The position numbers and the translations under genes were made by a program. Positions 16,119-25,843 of a stretch of DNA of 64,000 bases are shown here, in pieces; positions within the stretch are counted from its first letter, which is position 1; each line of letters opens with the position of its first letter. Source of the DNA: Bacteroidaceae bacterium (GTDB lineage Bacteria; Bacteroidota; Bacteroidia; Bacteroidales; Bacteroidaceae); NCBI GenBank assembly GCA_017451645.1, contig JAFTNZ010000022.1, positions 1 to 64,000 on the forward strand, read 5' to 3'. The notes under the pieces are model-generated. The model saw only the letters and a program-made list of their open reading frames with translations. It was not told the DNA's origin and searched no databases.

Positions 16119-18476
16119 TTACGTTCTTATTACAAACTCCGTAGGAGTCGATCCGAACTTCTGCTTGAAACAGCGCGAAAAATATTTGGCATCAGCATAT
16201 CCACATTGAAAGGCTATATCAGTGACATTGAGTTGCTCGATATTGTCTGTGTCCTGTAGCAATTGTTTGGCTTTTTGCATTCTTGCTTCTATCAGTAGCT
16301 GTGTTGCAGTAATGCCAACTAATGAACGGAGTTTTCGATTGAGGCTGCTACGACTGGTAGCAACTTGTGAAGCCATGTCATCAATGTTGGCATCGCTGTT
16401 TGATATATTTTCTTCAATATACCGGGTTACTCGTTCAAGGAACTTGCGGTCGTTTATTTTTAATTCTCCAGTGAGAAGTGTTTGAGAAGTAGTTTCACCC
16501 TTTTTTGATATTTTTTCAGAGGTTCCCAAAAGGGTCATATACCGTTCAAGCAACTCTCGGCGTTGTCGATGGAGATTACGCACATAGAATATGGAGGCAA
16601 CTACAATTGTAATGATGCAAATGGTCAATAAACCTCCTAAGTATCGTGCCCAAACAGTCTCATACCAACGAGGAAGTACTACAATGAGCAGTTCGCGAGT
16701 GTTATCTATCCACCTGCCATAGCGGTCGGTCGATTGTACGGCAAGAAGGTGTTCGCCGGGTTGTAGGTCGAAAAAAGTCAACGACCGATTTCTATCTGCC
16801 CCACTCCATGCAGAATGGTTCAACCTTGTCCGATAACAGATGTTTGAATTGTCTGTATAATCCAATGCTGCAAAACTCAGTGAGAAATTGCGATCTTCCG
16901 GTTGGATGACTAATGTATCCTTCAGACAGATAGCAGGATTAGACGGCTGTCCGTTAATACAGAGTTTGGTAAAAACCAAGGGAGGGATATAACCTCGGGT
17001 TTGAAGACTATGCAGGCTTGCAATATAGGCTCCTTGTTCCTGTCCGAAGAGCCACGAACCGTCAAACAGTTGAAGGGGACGTTCTTCAGAGAAATGGCTG
17101 TTTTTATTCCAAAAAGTCCGAGAATATGTGACGGTCTGATTGCTGTCGGGGCAGAAATCTATTACTCTGTCGGTGCATACCACAAAGAGATGTCCATCTT
17201 CCCTCATTGTCATGGCCAAGCAGGCATCGGACGTCAATGATGAATTGTTTTGGTTGAAATGAGTAAATTGTGGTATTTCCGAGAAAAGCGATTCTTCCGT
17301 AATCATATCTATCCCATTGTTTTCTGTAGCAATGAAAATACGTCCTTCTTTATCGCGACAGACATCCATTGTGGCATTATTACAGAGACTCGCTTCTCGT
17401 TTCCCATCCCGTACCAACCGACGAAAAGTCGTGCGACAGATATTTTCCTGGTCAATACGAGCCACCAATAGTCCGTTTGTCGTGGCACAAATAATATGTC
17501 CGGAGTCGGTCAAGAGAATGCGTCGTACTTTATCTCGCTTTTCCATGTTGTTACCAACGGTAAAAGTAATGCATGAAGGCTGCTCTACTTCCGGTTCAGG
17601 CAAGCAATAGACTCCACCCGCGAACGATGCTATCCATAAGCGTCCGGCACTGTCTTCAGCCATGTGATAGACGATGTCACATTCCGGGGTATTGAGACTT
17701 TCATAAACATTAATCCGCGCAATATCATACGTTCCATCGGCTCTCTTCTGTAACCTGAGCAAAGCACCGGGCTTGCAGCCTATCCAGATGTCACCATTTG
17801 AATGTTGGAACAGGTTATAGGCTCGGTAACCGAAGGCTGTCTTCTCGCTATGGATGCATCCGTCTTGGCCTAAAAATCCAATAAGAGTGTTACTGTTGTC
17901 GTAGATACGTATGCATTCGTCTTCTTTGGTTGCCAGCCACCATCTATGGTCTTTATCCTTGAAAAAAGCCCTGGCCTGCACCTTCTCCGTACCATGAACA
18001 AGTTGGGCAGGATTGTGCACACGGTGTATTTTGGTAACTCCGTAGCGTCCTACTTTCCAAAGGTTGCTCTCGTTGTCTTTAAAGGGCTTTTCTTTATTAC
18101 TCAGGAACATTTCTGCTACAGCTGGCCCTTGGACATCTTCCATCTGATAATTCCCCAAATCAAGTCTGAACAATCCGGCATCGGTGCGGCACACAATGTT
18201 ACCTTCTTCGTCCATTCTTGCTTCACGGATAACCTCAGACCGGATGTTTGTGCCATCACCGGGTTTGACTTTTATCTGTACGAATTCATATCCATCGAAA
18301 CGGTTCAAACCGTTCCATGTGGCAAACCACATGAATCCCTGCCTGTCTTGTAGGACATCCGACACTATCCAATGTGACAGTCCTGAACGGATGTCATACA
18401 CAATTGAATCCTGAGCTACTATAGGACACAAGGAGAGACAATACATGAACAAACTTATGAATAAAGGTCTTTGCAT
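16119..18476 (-). CDS. One-component sensor: periplasmic propeller, TM segment and AraC DNA-binding domain
   Basis: A 785-residue protein with the layout of a hybrid two-component system but without its kinase and receiver. Signal peptide to ~residue 21; regulator-propeller repeats (SHWIVSDVLQDRQGFMWFAT, GLNRFDGYEF, GRLWIASFAGGVYCL); Y_Y_Y domain near 540-605 (FSLSFAALDYTDNSNICYRT, LLAVQSTDRYGRW); one membrane helix at ~615-635 (LLTICIITIVVASIFYV); a ~45-residue linker; and a C-terminal AraC helix-turn-helix (DDMASQVATSRSSLNRKLRS, ATQLLIEARMQKAKQLLQ, CGYADAKYFSRCFKQKFG). No HATPase or phosphoacceptor aspartate domain is present and the reading frame is unbroken. It is divergent from the GH95 gene and probably controls it in response to an oligosaccharide. 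Confidence 0.88.
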   Translation of the reverse strand: MQRPLFISLFMYCLSLCPIVAQDSIVYDIRSGLSHWIVSDVLQDRQGFMWFATWNGLNRFDGYEFVQIKVKPGDGTNIRSEVIREARMDEEGNIVCRTDAGLFRLDLGNYQMEDVQGPAVAEMFLSNKEKPFKDNESNLWKVGRYGVTKIHRVHNPAQLVHGTEKVQARAFFKDKDHRWWLATKEDECIRIYDNSNTLIGFLGQDGCIHSEKTAFGYRAYNLFQHSNGDIWIGCKPGALLRLQKRADGTYDIARINVYESLNTPECDIVYHMAEDSAGRLWIASFAGGVYCLPEPEVEQPSCITFTVGNNMEKRDKVRRILLTDSGHIICATTNGLLVARIDQENICRTTFRRLVRDGKREASLCNNATMDVCRDKEGRIFIATENNGIDMITEESLFSEIPQFTHFNQNNSSLTSDACLAMTMREDGHLFVVCTDRVIDFCPDSNQTVTYSRTFWNKNSHFSEERPLQLFDGSWLFGQEQGAYIASLHSLQTRGYIPPLVFTKLCINGQPSNPAICLKDTLVIQPEDRNFSLSFAALDYTDNSNICYRTRLNHSAWSGADRNRSLTFFDLQPGEHLLAVQSTDRYGRWIDNTRELLIVVLPRWYETVWARYLGGLLTICIITIVVASIFYVRNLHRQRRELLERYMTLLGTSEKISKKGETTSQTLLTGELKINDRKFLERVTRYIEENISNSDANIDDMASQVATSRSSLNRKLRSLVGITATQLLIEARMQKAKQLLQDTDNIEQLNVTDIAFQCGYADAKYFSRCFKQKFGSTPTEFVIRT

Positions 18477-18499
18477 GGCTTAAAAGTCAAATAATGAGA

Positions 18500-18507
18500 C
18501 AAAGTTA
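18500..18507 (-). promoter_or_regulatory. -7 element of the sensor-regulator gene
   Basis: TAACTTTG on the minus strand, 24 bases before the ATG at 18476. The divergent GH95 signal lies about 110 bases away, so the two genes share a 180-bp control region. Confidence 0.4.
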
Positions 18508-18613
18508 GCAAAAACTCCCATTTCATCACTTCTTAAGGACGTATAATGTGGCTTTTGCGCCGTTTTTTACTCTGTTTGGCCTCTTTTTACACTTCCAAAG
18601 GGTATATTAAATC

Positions 18614-18621
18614 TATTTTTG
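18614..18621 (+). promoter_or_regulatory. -7 element of the GH95 gene
   Basis: TATTTTTG matches TAnnTTTG, 38 bases before the ATG; no clear -33 is visible, as would suit an activator-dependent promoter served by the adjacent AraC-type regulator. Confidence 0.4.
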
Positions 18622-18658
18622 CAGGCAAATATCAAAATCTTAATAACAAGGAATAATC

Positions 18659-21600
18659 ATGAGAAAAAGAAAACAGCTATTGGCAGGAGCCTTGATTGCG
18701 TGGCTACTGTGTGTAATGAATGCTTATGCCGGACAGACGGCTGTGGCAAAGTGGGTATTCACCACTGGTTATGATGCCGAAAAGTCGGGGAGTACAGTGG
18801 TCTATACACCCAATACCTTAGGATGGTCACAGATTGCCAACACCAAATGGAGTAGCACCCAACCCTATTTCCTCCCTAACGAATGCGCTTTAGAGCCGGA
18901 ATTGTGCAAAGTGACTGTACACACCAGTGACGGCAAATGGCAGGTGACTTCCAGCGGTTCTAACCCCAATTACCTGTTGCGTCTGAACACAGCCAGCATC
19001 AACAAGTTTACGGCACCGGCAGATTATGCGGATGGTACAAAACACGACCAGTATTTTGAAATCTCCATGCCCACCCTTTCACTGAACAATATCAAACTGA
19101 ACTTTTCCATCGGTGATGGATCCAGTTCGGCCACCAAATTCGGTGTGGTTTATTCAGTAGATGGCGGAACTACATGGACTGTACTGAAAGATTACACTTC
19201 CGGTTCGCATTGGAATACCTATGTGGATGCCAATTACAATCTGGAGGCTGACGATAAGGAGAGTCTCATCATCCGTCTGCTGATACAGTCGGCCACCAAG
19301 ACCAGCAACTACAACCTGAAATATGTCAACATTCTGGCGGAAGATACACAAGCACCAAAATTGAAGGAGATTATACCTGCTGATGGGGATACAAATGTCA
19401 TTCCAACCGGTAAAGCCGTGATGCTTTTCAACGAAGGTGTGAAAATGAAAAGCGGTGCTGTAGCCACATTGACCAACAATACGACCAAAGAAAGTCAGAC
19501 TATCGCTCCTACGGTGAAAGTAAATAAAGTTTCGTTTGCCTATAGCGAGCTTGACCTCACAACCTCCTATACTCTTTCTTTGCCTGCCAATTCGCTGACT
19601 GACCTTGCCGGCAATGTGTTTACAGAGGCTATCAGCACTACTTTTACCACCTCGGACACACGCCCCGTTCCTCCCCCTGTGCTTGACAGTAAGAACCGTT
19701 TGTGGTATCACCGTCCGGCAGCCTATTGGGAAGAAGCTCTGCCTTTAGGAAATGGCCGCTTGGGGGCTATGGTGAGCGGTAGTGTGGCCAAAGATACGCT
19801 CCAACTCAATGAGGATACTTTCTGGGGACAATCTCCCAACCGAAACTACAACGCCAATGCCAAATCCGTATTGGCGCAAGTGCAACAACTTATCTTCAAC
19901 AAAGATTATGTGGCAGCACAGAAATTGGCTATCCCAAACTGGATGTCACAAGCCTCTCACGGTGCCCAGTATCAGGCTGCCGGTTGTGTATTAATAGGTT
20001 TCCCCGGAATTCGTTTTGATGATGAGGAAGCCGGACAGACAGACGGTGCTCGCGATGTACAGGGCTATGTACGTTCGTTGGACCTCTCGAACGCAACGGC
20101 TGTCACTACTTATGTTATAGACAGCGTCACCTATACCCGTACGGTATTTACCTCTTTCGAGGATAATGTTACAATTGTGCGTCTTGAGGCTTCAGAGAAG
20201 GAGAAACTGAACTTCAACGTATGTTTTGCCGCTCCCAACAAAACCAATATGGCCAAGCTCGGCATCAATAAGATTACAGCAGACGGCATGATTGAGGCAT
20301 CGCTCATCCCTGCCAAAACACAATCGGAGAATGTGGACAACAAACTTAACTGCTACACCTTCATCAAGGTCATCAATGAGGATGGAACACAGACGAACAG
20401 CAGCAAACAAAACGTCATACAGGGAGGTCTTGTAGCCGGAAACACTTCTGCTCCTACCATTGAGGTCAGCAAAGCCACATCGGCAACCATCGTTATCTCC
20501 TCAGCCACCAACTTCGTCAACTATGAAGATATCAGTGCCGATGCTGAGAAAAAGGCTCTTGCCTACATCACAGATTATGTCAACAAGGGAAAGGATTATG
20601 ACAGCACGTTGGCCGATCATGTAGAAAAATATCAAGAACAATTCAATCGTGTGAGTCTCGATTTGGGAGCCAATGCAATTCAGGAAGTGAAGGATACAGA
20701 GACACGCATCAAAGAGTTCCGTTCCGTAGGGAACGATCCCGGATTGGTATCTAACTATTTCCAATTCGGACGTTATTTGCTCATCTCTTCATCACAACCG
20801 GGTACACAGCCTGCCAACTTGCAGGGCATTTGGAACCCCAACGCAAGGCAATATCCGGCATGGGACTCCAAATATACTTCCAACATCAATGTCGAAATGA
20901 ACTATTGGCCTGCCGAAGTGACCAATCTGACCGAGTGTCACAATCCCTTCATCGAGATGGTGAAAGAGGTAGCCATTACTGGTGCAGAGACTGCAGAAAA
21001 GATGTATGGCGCACGAGGTTGGACGTTGCATCACAATACAGACATTTGGCGCACCACAGGCCCGGTGGATAACAATGCCGTAGGTGTATGGCCCACTTGT
21101 AATGCCTGGTTCTGCTCTCATCTGTGGGAAAAATACCTCTATTCAGGCGATAAGGTCTATTTGGCGGAGGTATATCCCGTACTGAAGGGTTGCGCCCAAT
21201 TCTTCCAGGATTTCCTCGTCAAAGACCCCAATACGGGCTATATGGTAGTGTGTCCTTCCAACTCGCCGGAAAACCACCCGGGACTCTATTCATACACCAA
21301 AGAGGACGGTTCTAAGACGAATGGAGCGCTATTTGGCGGTGTGGCCATGGACAACCAGATGGTTTACGATGTACTGAAGAACACGGCTTCAGCAGCACGT
21401 ATCCTCGAAGTGGATGCTGACTTTGCAAACCAATTGGATTTGCTCAAAGCGCAACTGACACCCTATAAGATCGGTAAATACGGACAAGTGCAAGAATGGC
21501 AAGAAGATTGGGATCGCGAAAATACATCACATCGCCATCTCTCCCACCTATGGGGAGCATACCCTGGCAACCAAGTGTCACCTTACACCAATCCTACCAT

Positions 21601-22378
21601 CTATCAGGCTGTCCATAAGTCGCTTGTAGGGCGTGGCGATGCCGCTCGCGGATGGTCCATGGGCTGGAAAGTCTGTCAATGGGCGCGTATGCTGGATGGC
21701 GATCATGCACTCACCATCATCAAGAACCAACTGCGCCTGATGGATCCGAATGCCACTATGTCCGATGCTGACGGTGGAACCTATGCCAATATGTTTGATG
21801 CCCACGCACCTTTTCAAATTGACGGAAACTTCGGATGTTGTGCCGGTATTGCCGAGATGCTGTTGCAGTCTCACGCAGGCTTTATGCACATCCTTCCTGC
21901 CCTTCCTGCCGCATGGGCCGAAGGCGAAGTCAAGGGATTGCGTTCACGCGGAGGTTTCGAGGTGACTCACCTGCAATGGAAGATGGGGAAGGTCGTTTCG
22001 CTGAAGGTGAAATCAACCGTCGGTGGTAATCTGCGCCTGCGTAGCAATACCCCCTTACAGATGGCAGATGGTAAACCCCTTACTGCTGCTTCAGGAGTGA
22101 ATACAAATCCGTTGATGCAGGAATACCTGATGCCTCAACCTATCATTGTCAACAAGTCAAAGATTCCTGCTACCAACTTGCCGACAAGTTATCTTTACGA
22201 CATCCCGACCACTGCCGGAGAGGAGATAGAACTCATCGAGCAGGATGCCAACAGCATCCATTTCATTCAGTCGCCGGATGCCACTGCTTCCACTGCCTAT
22301 ACAGTGGATGGCAAACCTGTCCACAACTCCTATAAAGGCGTTGCCATAACTAAAGGGCAGAAGTTCCTGAAGAGATAA
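18659..22378 (+). CDS. Secreted multidomain GH95 alpha-L-fucosidase
   Basis: A 1239-residue exported enzyme: signal peptide to ~25 (CVMNAYAGQT); an N-terminal beta-rich domain (~26-235) of carbohydrate-binding appearance; a Big_5-type Ig-like domain (~238-342, LKEIIPADGDTNVIPTGKAV, LPANSLTDLAGNVF); then the GH95 catalytic region from LWYHRPAAYWEEALPLGNGR. Family catalytic positions are visible: NINVEMNYWPAEVTN (the two asparagines assisting water), VQEWQEDWD (general acid Glu) and FQIDGNFG (Asp). GH95 enzymes remove alpha-1,2-linked fucose, or related galactose, from host or plant glycans. The last ~30 residues (YTVDGKPVHNSYKGVAITKG) look like a degenerate C-terminal sorting/Ig tail. No susCD pair is adjacent. 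Confidence 0.92.
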   Translation: MRKRKQLLAGALIAWLLCVMNAYAGQTAVAKWVFTTGYDAEKSGSTVVYTPNTLGWSQIANTKWSSTQPYFLPNECALEPELCKVTVHTSDGKWQVTSSGSNPNYLLRLNTASINKFTAPADYADGTKHDQYFEISMPTLSLNNIKLNFSIGDGSSSATKFGVVYSVDGGTTWTVLKDYTSGSHWNTYVDANYNLEADDKESLIIRLLIQSATKTSNYNLKYVNILAEDTQAPKLKEIIPADGDTNVIPTGKAVMLFNEGVKMKSGAVATLTNNTTKESQTIAPTVKVNKVSFAYSELDLTTSYTLSLPANSLTDLAGNVFTEAISTTFTTSDTRPVPPPVLDSKNRLWYHRPAAYWEEALPLGNGRLGAMVSGSVAKDTLQLNEDTFWGQSPNRNYNANAKSVLAQVQQLIFNKDYVAAQKLAIPNWMSQASHGAQYQAAGCVLIGFPGIRFDDEEAGQTDGARDVQGYVRSLDLSNATAVTTYVIDSVTYTRTVFTSFEDNVTIVRLEASEKEKLNFNVCFAAPNKTNMAKLGINKITADGMIEASLIPAKTQSENVDNKLNCYTFIKVINEDGTQTNSSKQNVIQGGLVAGNTSAPTIEVSKATSATIVISSATNFVNYEDISADAEKKALAYITDYVNKGKDYDSTLADHVEKYQEQFNRVSLDLGANAIQEVKDTETRIKEFRSVGNDPGLVSNYFQFGRYLLISSSQPGTQPANLQGIWNPNARQYPAWDSKYTSNINVEMNYWPAEVTNLTECHNPFIEMVKEVAITGAETAEKMYGARGWTLHHNTDIWRTTGPVDNNAVGVWPTCNAWFCSHLWEKYLYSGDKVYLAEVYPVLKGCAQFFQDFLVKDPNTGYMVVCPSNSPENHPGLYSYTKEDGSKTNGALFGGVAMDNQMVYDVLKNTASAARILEVDADFANQLDLLKAQLTPYKIGKYGQVQEWQEDWDRENTSHRHLSHLWGAYPGNQVSPYTNPTIYQAVHKSLVGRGDAARGWSMGWKVCQWARMLDGDHALTIIKNQLRLMDPNATMSDADGGTYANMFDAHAPFQIDGNFGCCAGIAEMLLQSHAGFMHILPALPAAWAEGEVKGLRSRGGFEVTHLQWKMGKVVSLKVKSTVGGNLRLRSNTPLQMADGKPLTAASGVNTNPLMQEYLMPQPIIVNKSKIPATNLPTSYLYDIPTTAGEEIELIEQDANSIHFIQSPDATASTAYTVDGKPVHNSYKGVAITKGQKFLKR

Positions 22379-22399
22379 ATGGTAATATAATTCGTTGGA

Positions 22400-22447
22400 A
22401 AACGGAACAGTTCCTGCACGAAGCACATCGGAATTGTTCCGTTTTTA
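22400..22447 (+). terminator. Terminator of the GH95 gene
   Basis: ACGGAACAGTTCC pairs with GGAATTGTTCCGT (one mismatch) around a 16-base loop and is followed by TTTTTAT. It begins about 20 bases after the GH95 stop. Confidence 0.75.
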
Positions 22448-22582
22448 TATTCAAAAGATTTTCATCTGTAATAGATATCTTTTGGTTAGTAAACAAAATG
22501 GGAGAAGAAGATTTTTAAACAACTATCCGTCCATCGACAAACAACGGAAGTTCCGTCGGAGAACCGCAAGACTCTGAAAGTA

Positions 22583-22598
22583 CAGTGCGGCATTGCAC
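22583..22598. repeat. AGTGCGGCA palindrome, relative of the pair at 25903
   Basis: GTGCGGCATTGCAC is palindromic at its ends (GTGC/GCAC) and resembles, in reverse, the TAGTGCCGCA motifs at 25903 and 25926. It lies about 30 bases upstream of the duplicated promoter. Confidence 0.35.
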
Positions 22599-22623
22599 AA
22601 TCTTTTTTCCCCTTTTTTATTCC

Positions 22624-22653
22624 ACCTATTGATTTTATTGATATATTTGCAGC
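22624..22653 (+). promoter_or_regulatory. Duplicated 30-bp promoter segment, copy 1
   Basis: A 30-bp segment containing TATATTTG (22642-22649) is identical to 26101-26130. Here it lies 20 bases before the ATG of the aspartic protease-like gene, so it very probably is its promoter. Confidence 0.65.
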
Positions 22654-22670
22654 AATTAATCTTGAATTAT

Positions 22671-23957
22671 ATGCGCAAAATAATTATTGTATTAACTCTC
22701 TTCCTCAACCTATTTGCAGGCCATGCACAAAATACAGACATGAGAATATACGAACTGGTAAACTCTTCCAATTGGTTCACTTTGGCAAAAGAATATCCAC
22801 AATTGAAAGATTCTATTCAATATGACTTTGTCAGACTGATGGCAGAAGCAATGATTGCACAGAATTTCAATCGGGAGGACGAAGCCACAGAATTGTTTCG
22901 CACGTTGATAAATTCACACCAACAACAAATAGGAAGTAACGCAGCTCTGAGCCTTACAGAAATAATATTGGGCAATTATGAACGCTCAGGCATGTATGAA
23001 TTGGCGGCAGAAAAAGCCTACAACCTGATTGAACAAATAAAAAGCTCTGGTGCACCTGTTGACTATTCCAACCTGATTGAAATACATAAAAGGAATAAAG
23101 CCCTGTCCAAATATGATTCCACAATGATAATTTGTAACAACATGAAGGATATGGCCATTCCTTTTACGATGGAAAAGACAGATACACTATTGTTCGACAA
23201 TCAGAATCCAGTTCCGAACAGGTATTATATTCCTGTGACAATTCACGGTACTACGCATCAATTCATGTTCGACACAGGAGCAACCATAACATATCTGTCA
23301 AAAAGATTTGCAGATTTTGTCGGTGTAGAATACATTGGGTACAGTTACTCAAACGGAGACTTAGGCTATTTGGACAGTTTAGAACTGGGTGACATTACTT
23401 TCAAGAATGTGATAGTTCTGGTACACAATGGAACTCCCTTGGACAGTGTGTGCACTATAGACGCAGTTTTAGGAATGAACCTTGTACGGAAATTGGATGA
23501 ATTGCGGATAGACAATAAGAATAACCAACTAATATTTCCTGCCAAACAATCAAAAATGCCGGAATATGGACCAAACATCGTCAGAGATGCCAGTCAACTT
23601 CTGTTTGTAGAAGCAACAGATACAAAAGGGCTGTTGACCGTGCTTCTCGATAGCGGAGCGGAAACAGGATTTTCTTATCATTATTTCACCAAGCATCGCA
23701 ACGAACTGAGCCAACTTCGCGGTACTAAAGAAATTGTCGGAGGAACGGTTGATGGATTTCACTCTACAATGGCACTACATGTTCCATCTGTAAAGTTTTC
23801 CGTTTGCAATCAAGAATTGGAAATGAAAGATGTGTACGTCCCCTATATGAAAGGTCGCAGCACTGATTGGCATGATATAGCCTTCGGTATAGATTTCTTC
23901 AGACGATATGACTATGTGACCCTGAATTTCAAGGAAATGTTTATGGTGATTGAATAG
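22671..23957 (+). CDS. Secreted retropepsin-like aspartic protease family protein
   Basis: A 428-residue protein from ATG 22671 with a cleavable signal peptide (MRKIIIVLTLFLNLFAGHAQ). Residues ~25-160 are helical, TPR-like (AEAMIAQNFNREDEATELF). The C-terminal half has two retropepsin-like lobes: HQFMFDTGATITYLSKRFAD with VLGMNLVRKLDELRID, and LLTVLLDSGAETGFSYHYF with IAFGIDFFRRYDYVTLNF. Each lobe carries its own D-T/S-G motif, so a pepsin-like pair within one chain is possible. Relatives are annotated as retropepsin-like proteases; substrates are unknown. The upstream 26-codon frame extension crosses the promoter and is rejected. Confidence 0.8.
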   Translation: MRKIIIVLTLFLNLFAGHAQNTDMRIYELVNSSNWFTLAKEYPQLKDSIQYDFVRLMAEAMIAQNFNREDEATELFRTLINSHQQQIGSNAALSLTEIILGNYERSGMYELAAEKAYNLIEQIKSSGAPVDYSNLIEIHKRNKALSKYDSTMIICNNMKDMAIPFTMEKTDTLLFDNQNPVPNRYYIPVTIHGTTHQFMFDTGATITYLSKRFADFVGVEYIGYSYSNGDLGYLDSLELGDITFKNVIVLVHNGTPLDSVCTIDAVLGMNLVRKLDELRIDNKNNQLIFPAKQSKMPEYGPNIVRDASQLLFVEATDTKGLLTVLLDSGAETGFSYHYFTKHRNELSQLRGTKEIVGGTVDGFHSTMALHVPSVKFSVCNQELEMKDVYVPYMKGRSTDWHDIAFGIDFFRRYDYVTLNFKEMFMVIE

Positions 23958-23970
23958 AAAGCACTCTGAA

Positions 23971-24056
23971 CTTCCTCCGTAAGTACTAAAAAAAACGAGT
24001 TACGGAGGAATAAAAAGATAAAATGCCATTCCGTAACTCTTTTTTTTATACCTTTG
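23971..24056 (+). promoter_or_regulatory. Repeat cluster and promoter of ATPase 1
   Basis: Three related motifs precede the gene: TTCCTCCGTAAGT (23972-23984), its inverse GAGTTACGGAGGAA (23997-24010) and CATTCCGTAACTC (24027-24039), followed by the -7 element TACCTTTG (24049-24056). The core CCGTAA/TTACGG word is thus repeated in both orientations just upstream of transcription start. Relatives of this whole cluster lie at 27695-27759 and 28396-28464. Confidence 0.6.
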
Positions 24057-24080
24057 CGGAGTAATTTAAAGCGTTTCGAC

Positions 24081-25505
24081 ATGAAAGCAGAGATTATAGG
24101 AAGAGAAAAAGAGCAGGATGTACTGAAAAGTTGTTTCGAATCAGAAAGAGCCGAGCTGATTGCAGTTTACGGTCGCCGCCGTGTGGGAAAGACATTCCTT
24201 GTGAAAAACTTTTTCAGAGAAAAGTTTGATTTCTATATCACCGGCATCTATCAGGGAAGTAAAAAGGAACAACTGCAATTCTTCAATAGGCAACTATGCG
24301 CCTATTCCGGTATGCCCTATCCGTATGTTGACAATTGGTTTGACGCATTCGAACAGTTGAAGCATTACATTTCGGGAGTGAAGAAGAACCGTGTCGTCAT
24401 CTTCATTGATGAACTGCCTTGGTTGGACACTCCACGCTCACGCTTCACCAAAGCCTTGGAACTGTTCTGGAACAGTTGGGCTGCCGACCAACCCGCGGTC
24501 AAAATGGTTGTCTGCGGTTCGGCCACCACATGGATGATGTCGCACCTGTTGGGCAATAAAGGAGGATTGCACAACCGGGTCACCCGACGCATCAAACTTT
24601 CGCCCTTCACTCTTGCAGAAGTGGAAGCTTATCTGAAATCGCAAGGCATCGTATGGAACCGTTACCAGATAACCGAAGCCTACATGATACTGGGCGGTAC
24701 GCCCTATTACTTACAGATGTTGCAAAAAGGAATGAGCCTCTCGCAGAACATCGACTACTTGTTTTTCTCCGAGAATGCAGAACTGAGGGAGGAATACGGT
24801 TTCCTGTTCAAGTCACTCTTCAACGACTCTGCCATCTACCGCTCTACGGTGGAGTTGCTCAGCCGAAAGGCTAAAGGAATGACGCGCATGGAGATAGTGC
24901 AATCACTCAAACTTTCGGAGGGAGGAGCCATCTCGGAAGTGTTAGAGAACCTCTGCAACTGTGATTTCATCCGCAAATACTCTGCATTCGGAAAGAAAGA
25001 GCGTGATGTACTTTACCAGCTCACCGACCTGTTCACTCTCTTTTACTTGCGCTTTGTAAAAAACAGCAACAGGCGCGACGAACACTTGTGGAGTAACATG
25101 ATAGACTCTGCCGAACACCGGACATGGAGCGGCTATTCCTTCGAGCAAGTGTGCCTGCACCACATTCCCCAAATCAAACAACGACTTGGCATCAGCGGCA
25201 TACAGAGCGATGTCTGCTCGTGGAATACACCAGCTACTGAAGAGCATAAGGGCGGACAAATAGACCTGTTGATTGACCGTCGCGACCAAATCATCAATCT
25301 GTGTGAAATGAAGTATTCTACCCAAGAATACGAAATCACCAAACGGTATAATGACGAGTTGCAAGAGCGCAAAGAACTTTTCCGTTCAAAGACAAAGACC
25401 CGCAAAGCCCTTCACCTGACTTTGGTTACCACTTACGGAGTGAAAAACAATGCCTATTCCGGCATGATTCAAAGTGAAGTGACAATGGATGACTTGTTCA
25501 AATAG
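24081..25505 (+). CDS. AAA ATPase of the archaeal-ATPase/DUF234 type (ATPase 1)
   Basis: A 474-residue cytoplasmic protein from ATG 24081. The P-loop domain has Walker A YGRRRVGKTFLV (residues ~28-39), Walker B VVIFIDELPW and sensor VVCGSATTWM. A winged-helix region follows (RMEIVQSLKLSEGGAISEVL). The C-terminal DUF234-like domain carries a D...E-x-K nuclease-like motif (GGQIDLLIDRRDQIINLCEM then K). Proteins of this architecture are widespread, have no settled function, and are grouped with STAND-like ATPases. It is one of five related loci in 20 kb, each with its own upstream repeats. Start chosen over the upstream frame because of the promoter at 24049. Confidence 0.85.
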   Translation: MKAEIIGREKEQDVLKSCFESERAELIAVYGRRRVGKTFLVKNFFREKFDFYITGIYQGSKKEQLQFFNRQLCAYSGMPYPYVDNWFDAFEQLKHYISGVKKNRVVIFIDELPWLDTPRSRFTKALELFWNSWAADQPAVKMVVCGSATTWMMSHLLGNKGGLHNRVTRRIKLSPFTLAEVEAYLKSQGIVWNRYQITEAYMILGGTPYYLQMLQKGMSLSQNIDYLFFSENAELREEYGFLFKSLFNDSAIYRSTVELLSRKAKGMTRMEIVQSLKLSEGGAISEVLENLCNCDFIRKYSAFGKKERDVLYQLTDLFTLFYLRFVKNSNRRDEHLWSNMIDSAEHRTWSGYSFEQVCLHHIPQIKQRLGISGIQSDVCSWNTPATEEHKGGQIDLLIDRRDQIINLCEMKYSTQEYEITKRYNDELQERKELFRSKTKTRKALHLTLVTTYGVKNNAYSGMIQSEVTMDDLFK

Positions 25506-25540
25506 AATGTAATTTATTGGTATTATCATTTAAATATATC

Positions 25541-25843
25541 ATGAGAAAAGGTAAGACAAACACGCATAAAAGTCCAAAGAGTACATTACCCAAAGTTTCC
25601 TATCATTACAAGCCGGAGAACATGACGCTGGAGCAGTGGCAAGTAGCTCTGCGCCAACAAGTCGCAGCTAAAGAATCGTTCAACATTTCGGAAGACACAA
25701 TCACTGACTCTCCAGAACGGTAGTTACCAACGAGACAGGAAAGGTGGTTGGCTACAAGAACCTGAATGAAGTGGGCAAGCGATTGAGTACAGTCCTTATC
25801 CGCAGACGAAAACGGGATGGCAGATTGTCCGCCAACGGACAGC
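25541..25843 (+). pseudogene. Deleted and frameshifted SNF2-family helicase remnant
   Basis: From ATG 25541 a frame reads SYHYKPENMTLEQWQVALRQ and QVAAKESFNI, like the start of Bacteroidales SNF2/SWIM helicases. It stops at 25721-25723. The next frame carries ETGKVVGYKNLNEVGKRLST and VLIRRRKRDG, which resembles the internal helicase segment preceding motif III/IV in the same proteins. Most of the ~1000 residues between and after are missing. A relic created by large deletions. Confidence 0.45.

Noticed and set aside
9361..22378. Polysaccharide utilisation locus
   Set aside because: A pectate-lyase-like gene, a sensor-regulator and a GH95 gene are present but no susC/susD pair is anywhere near, and core genes separate them, so they are orphan enzymes.
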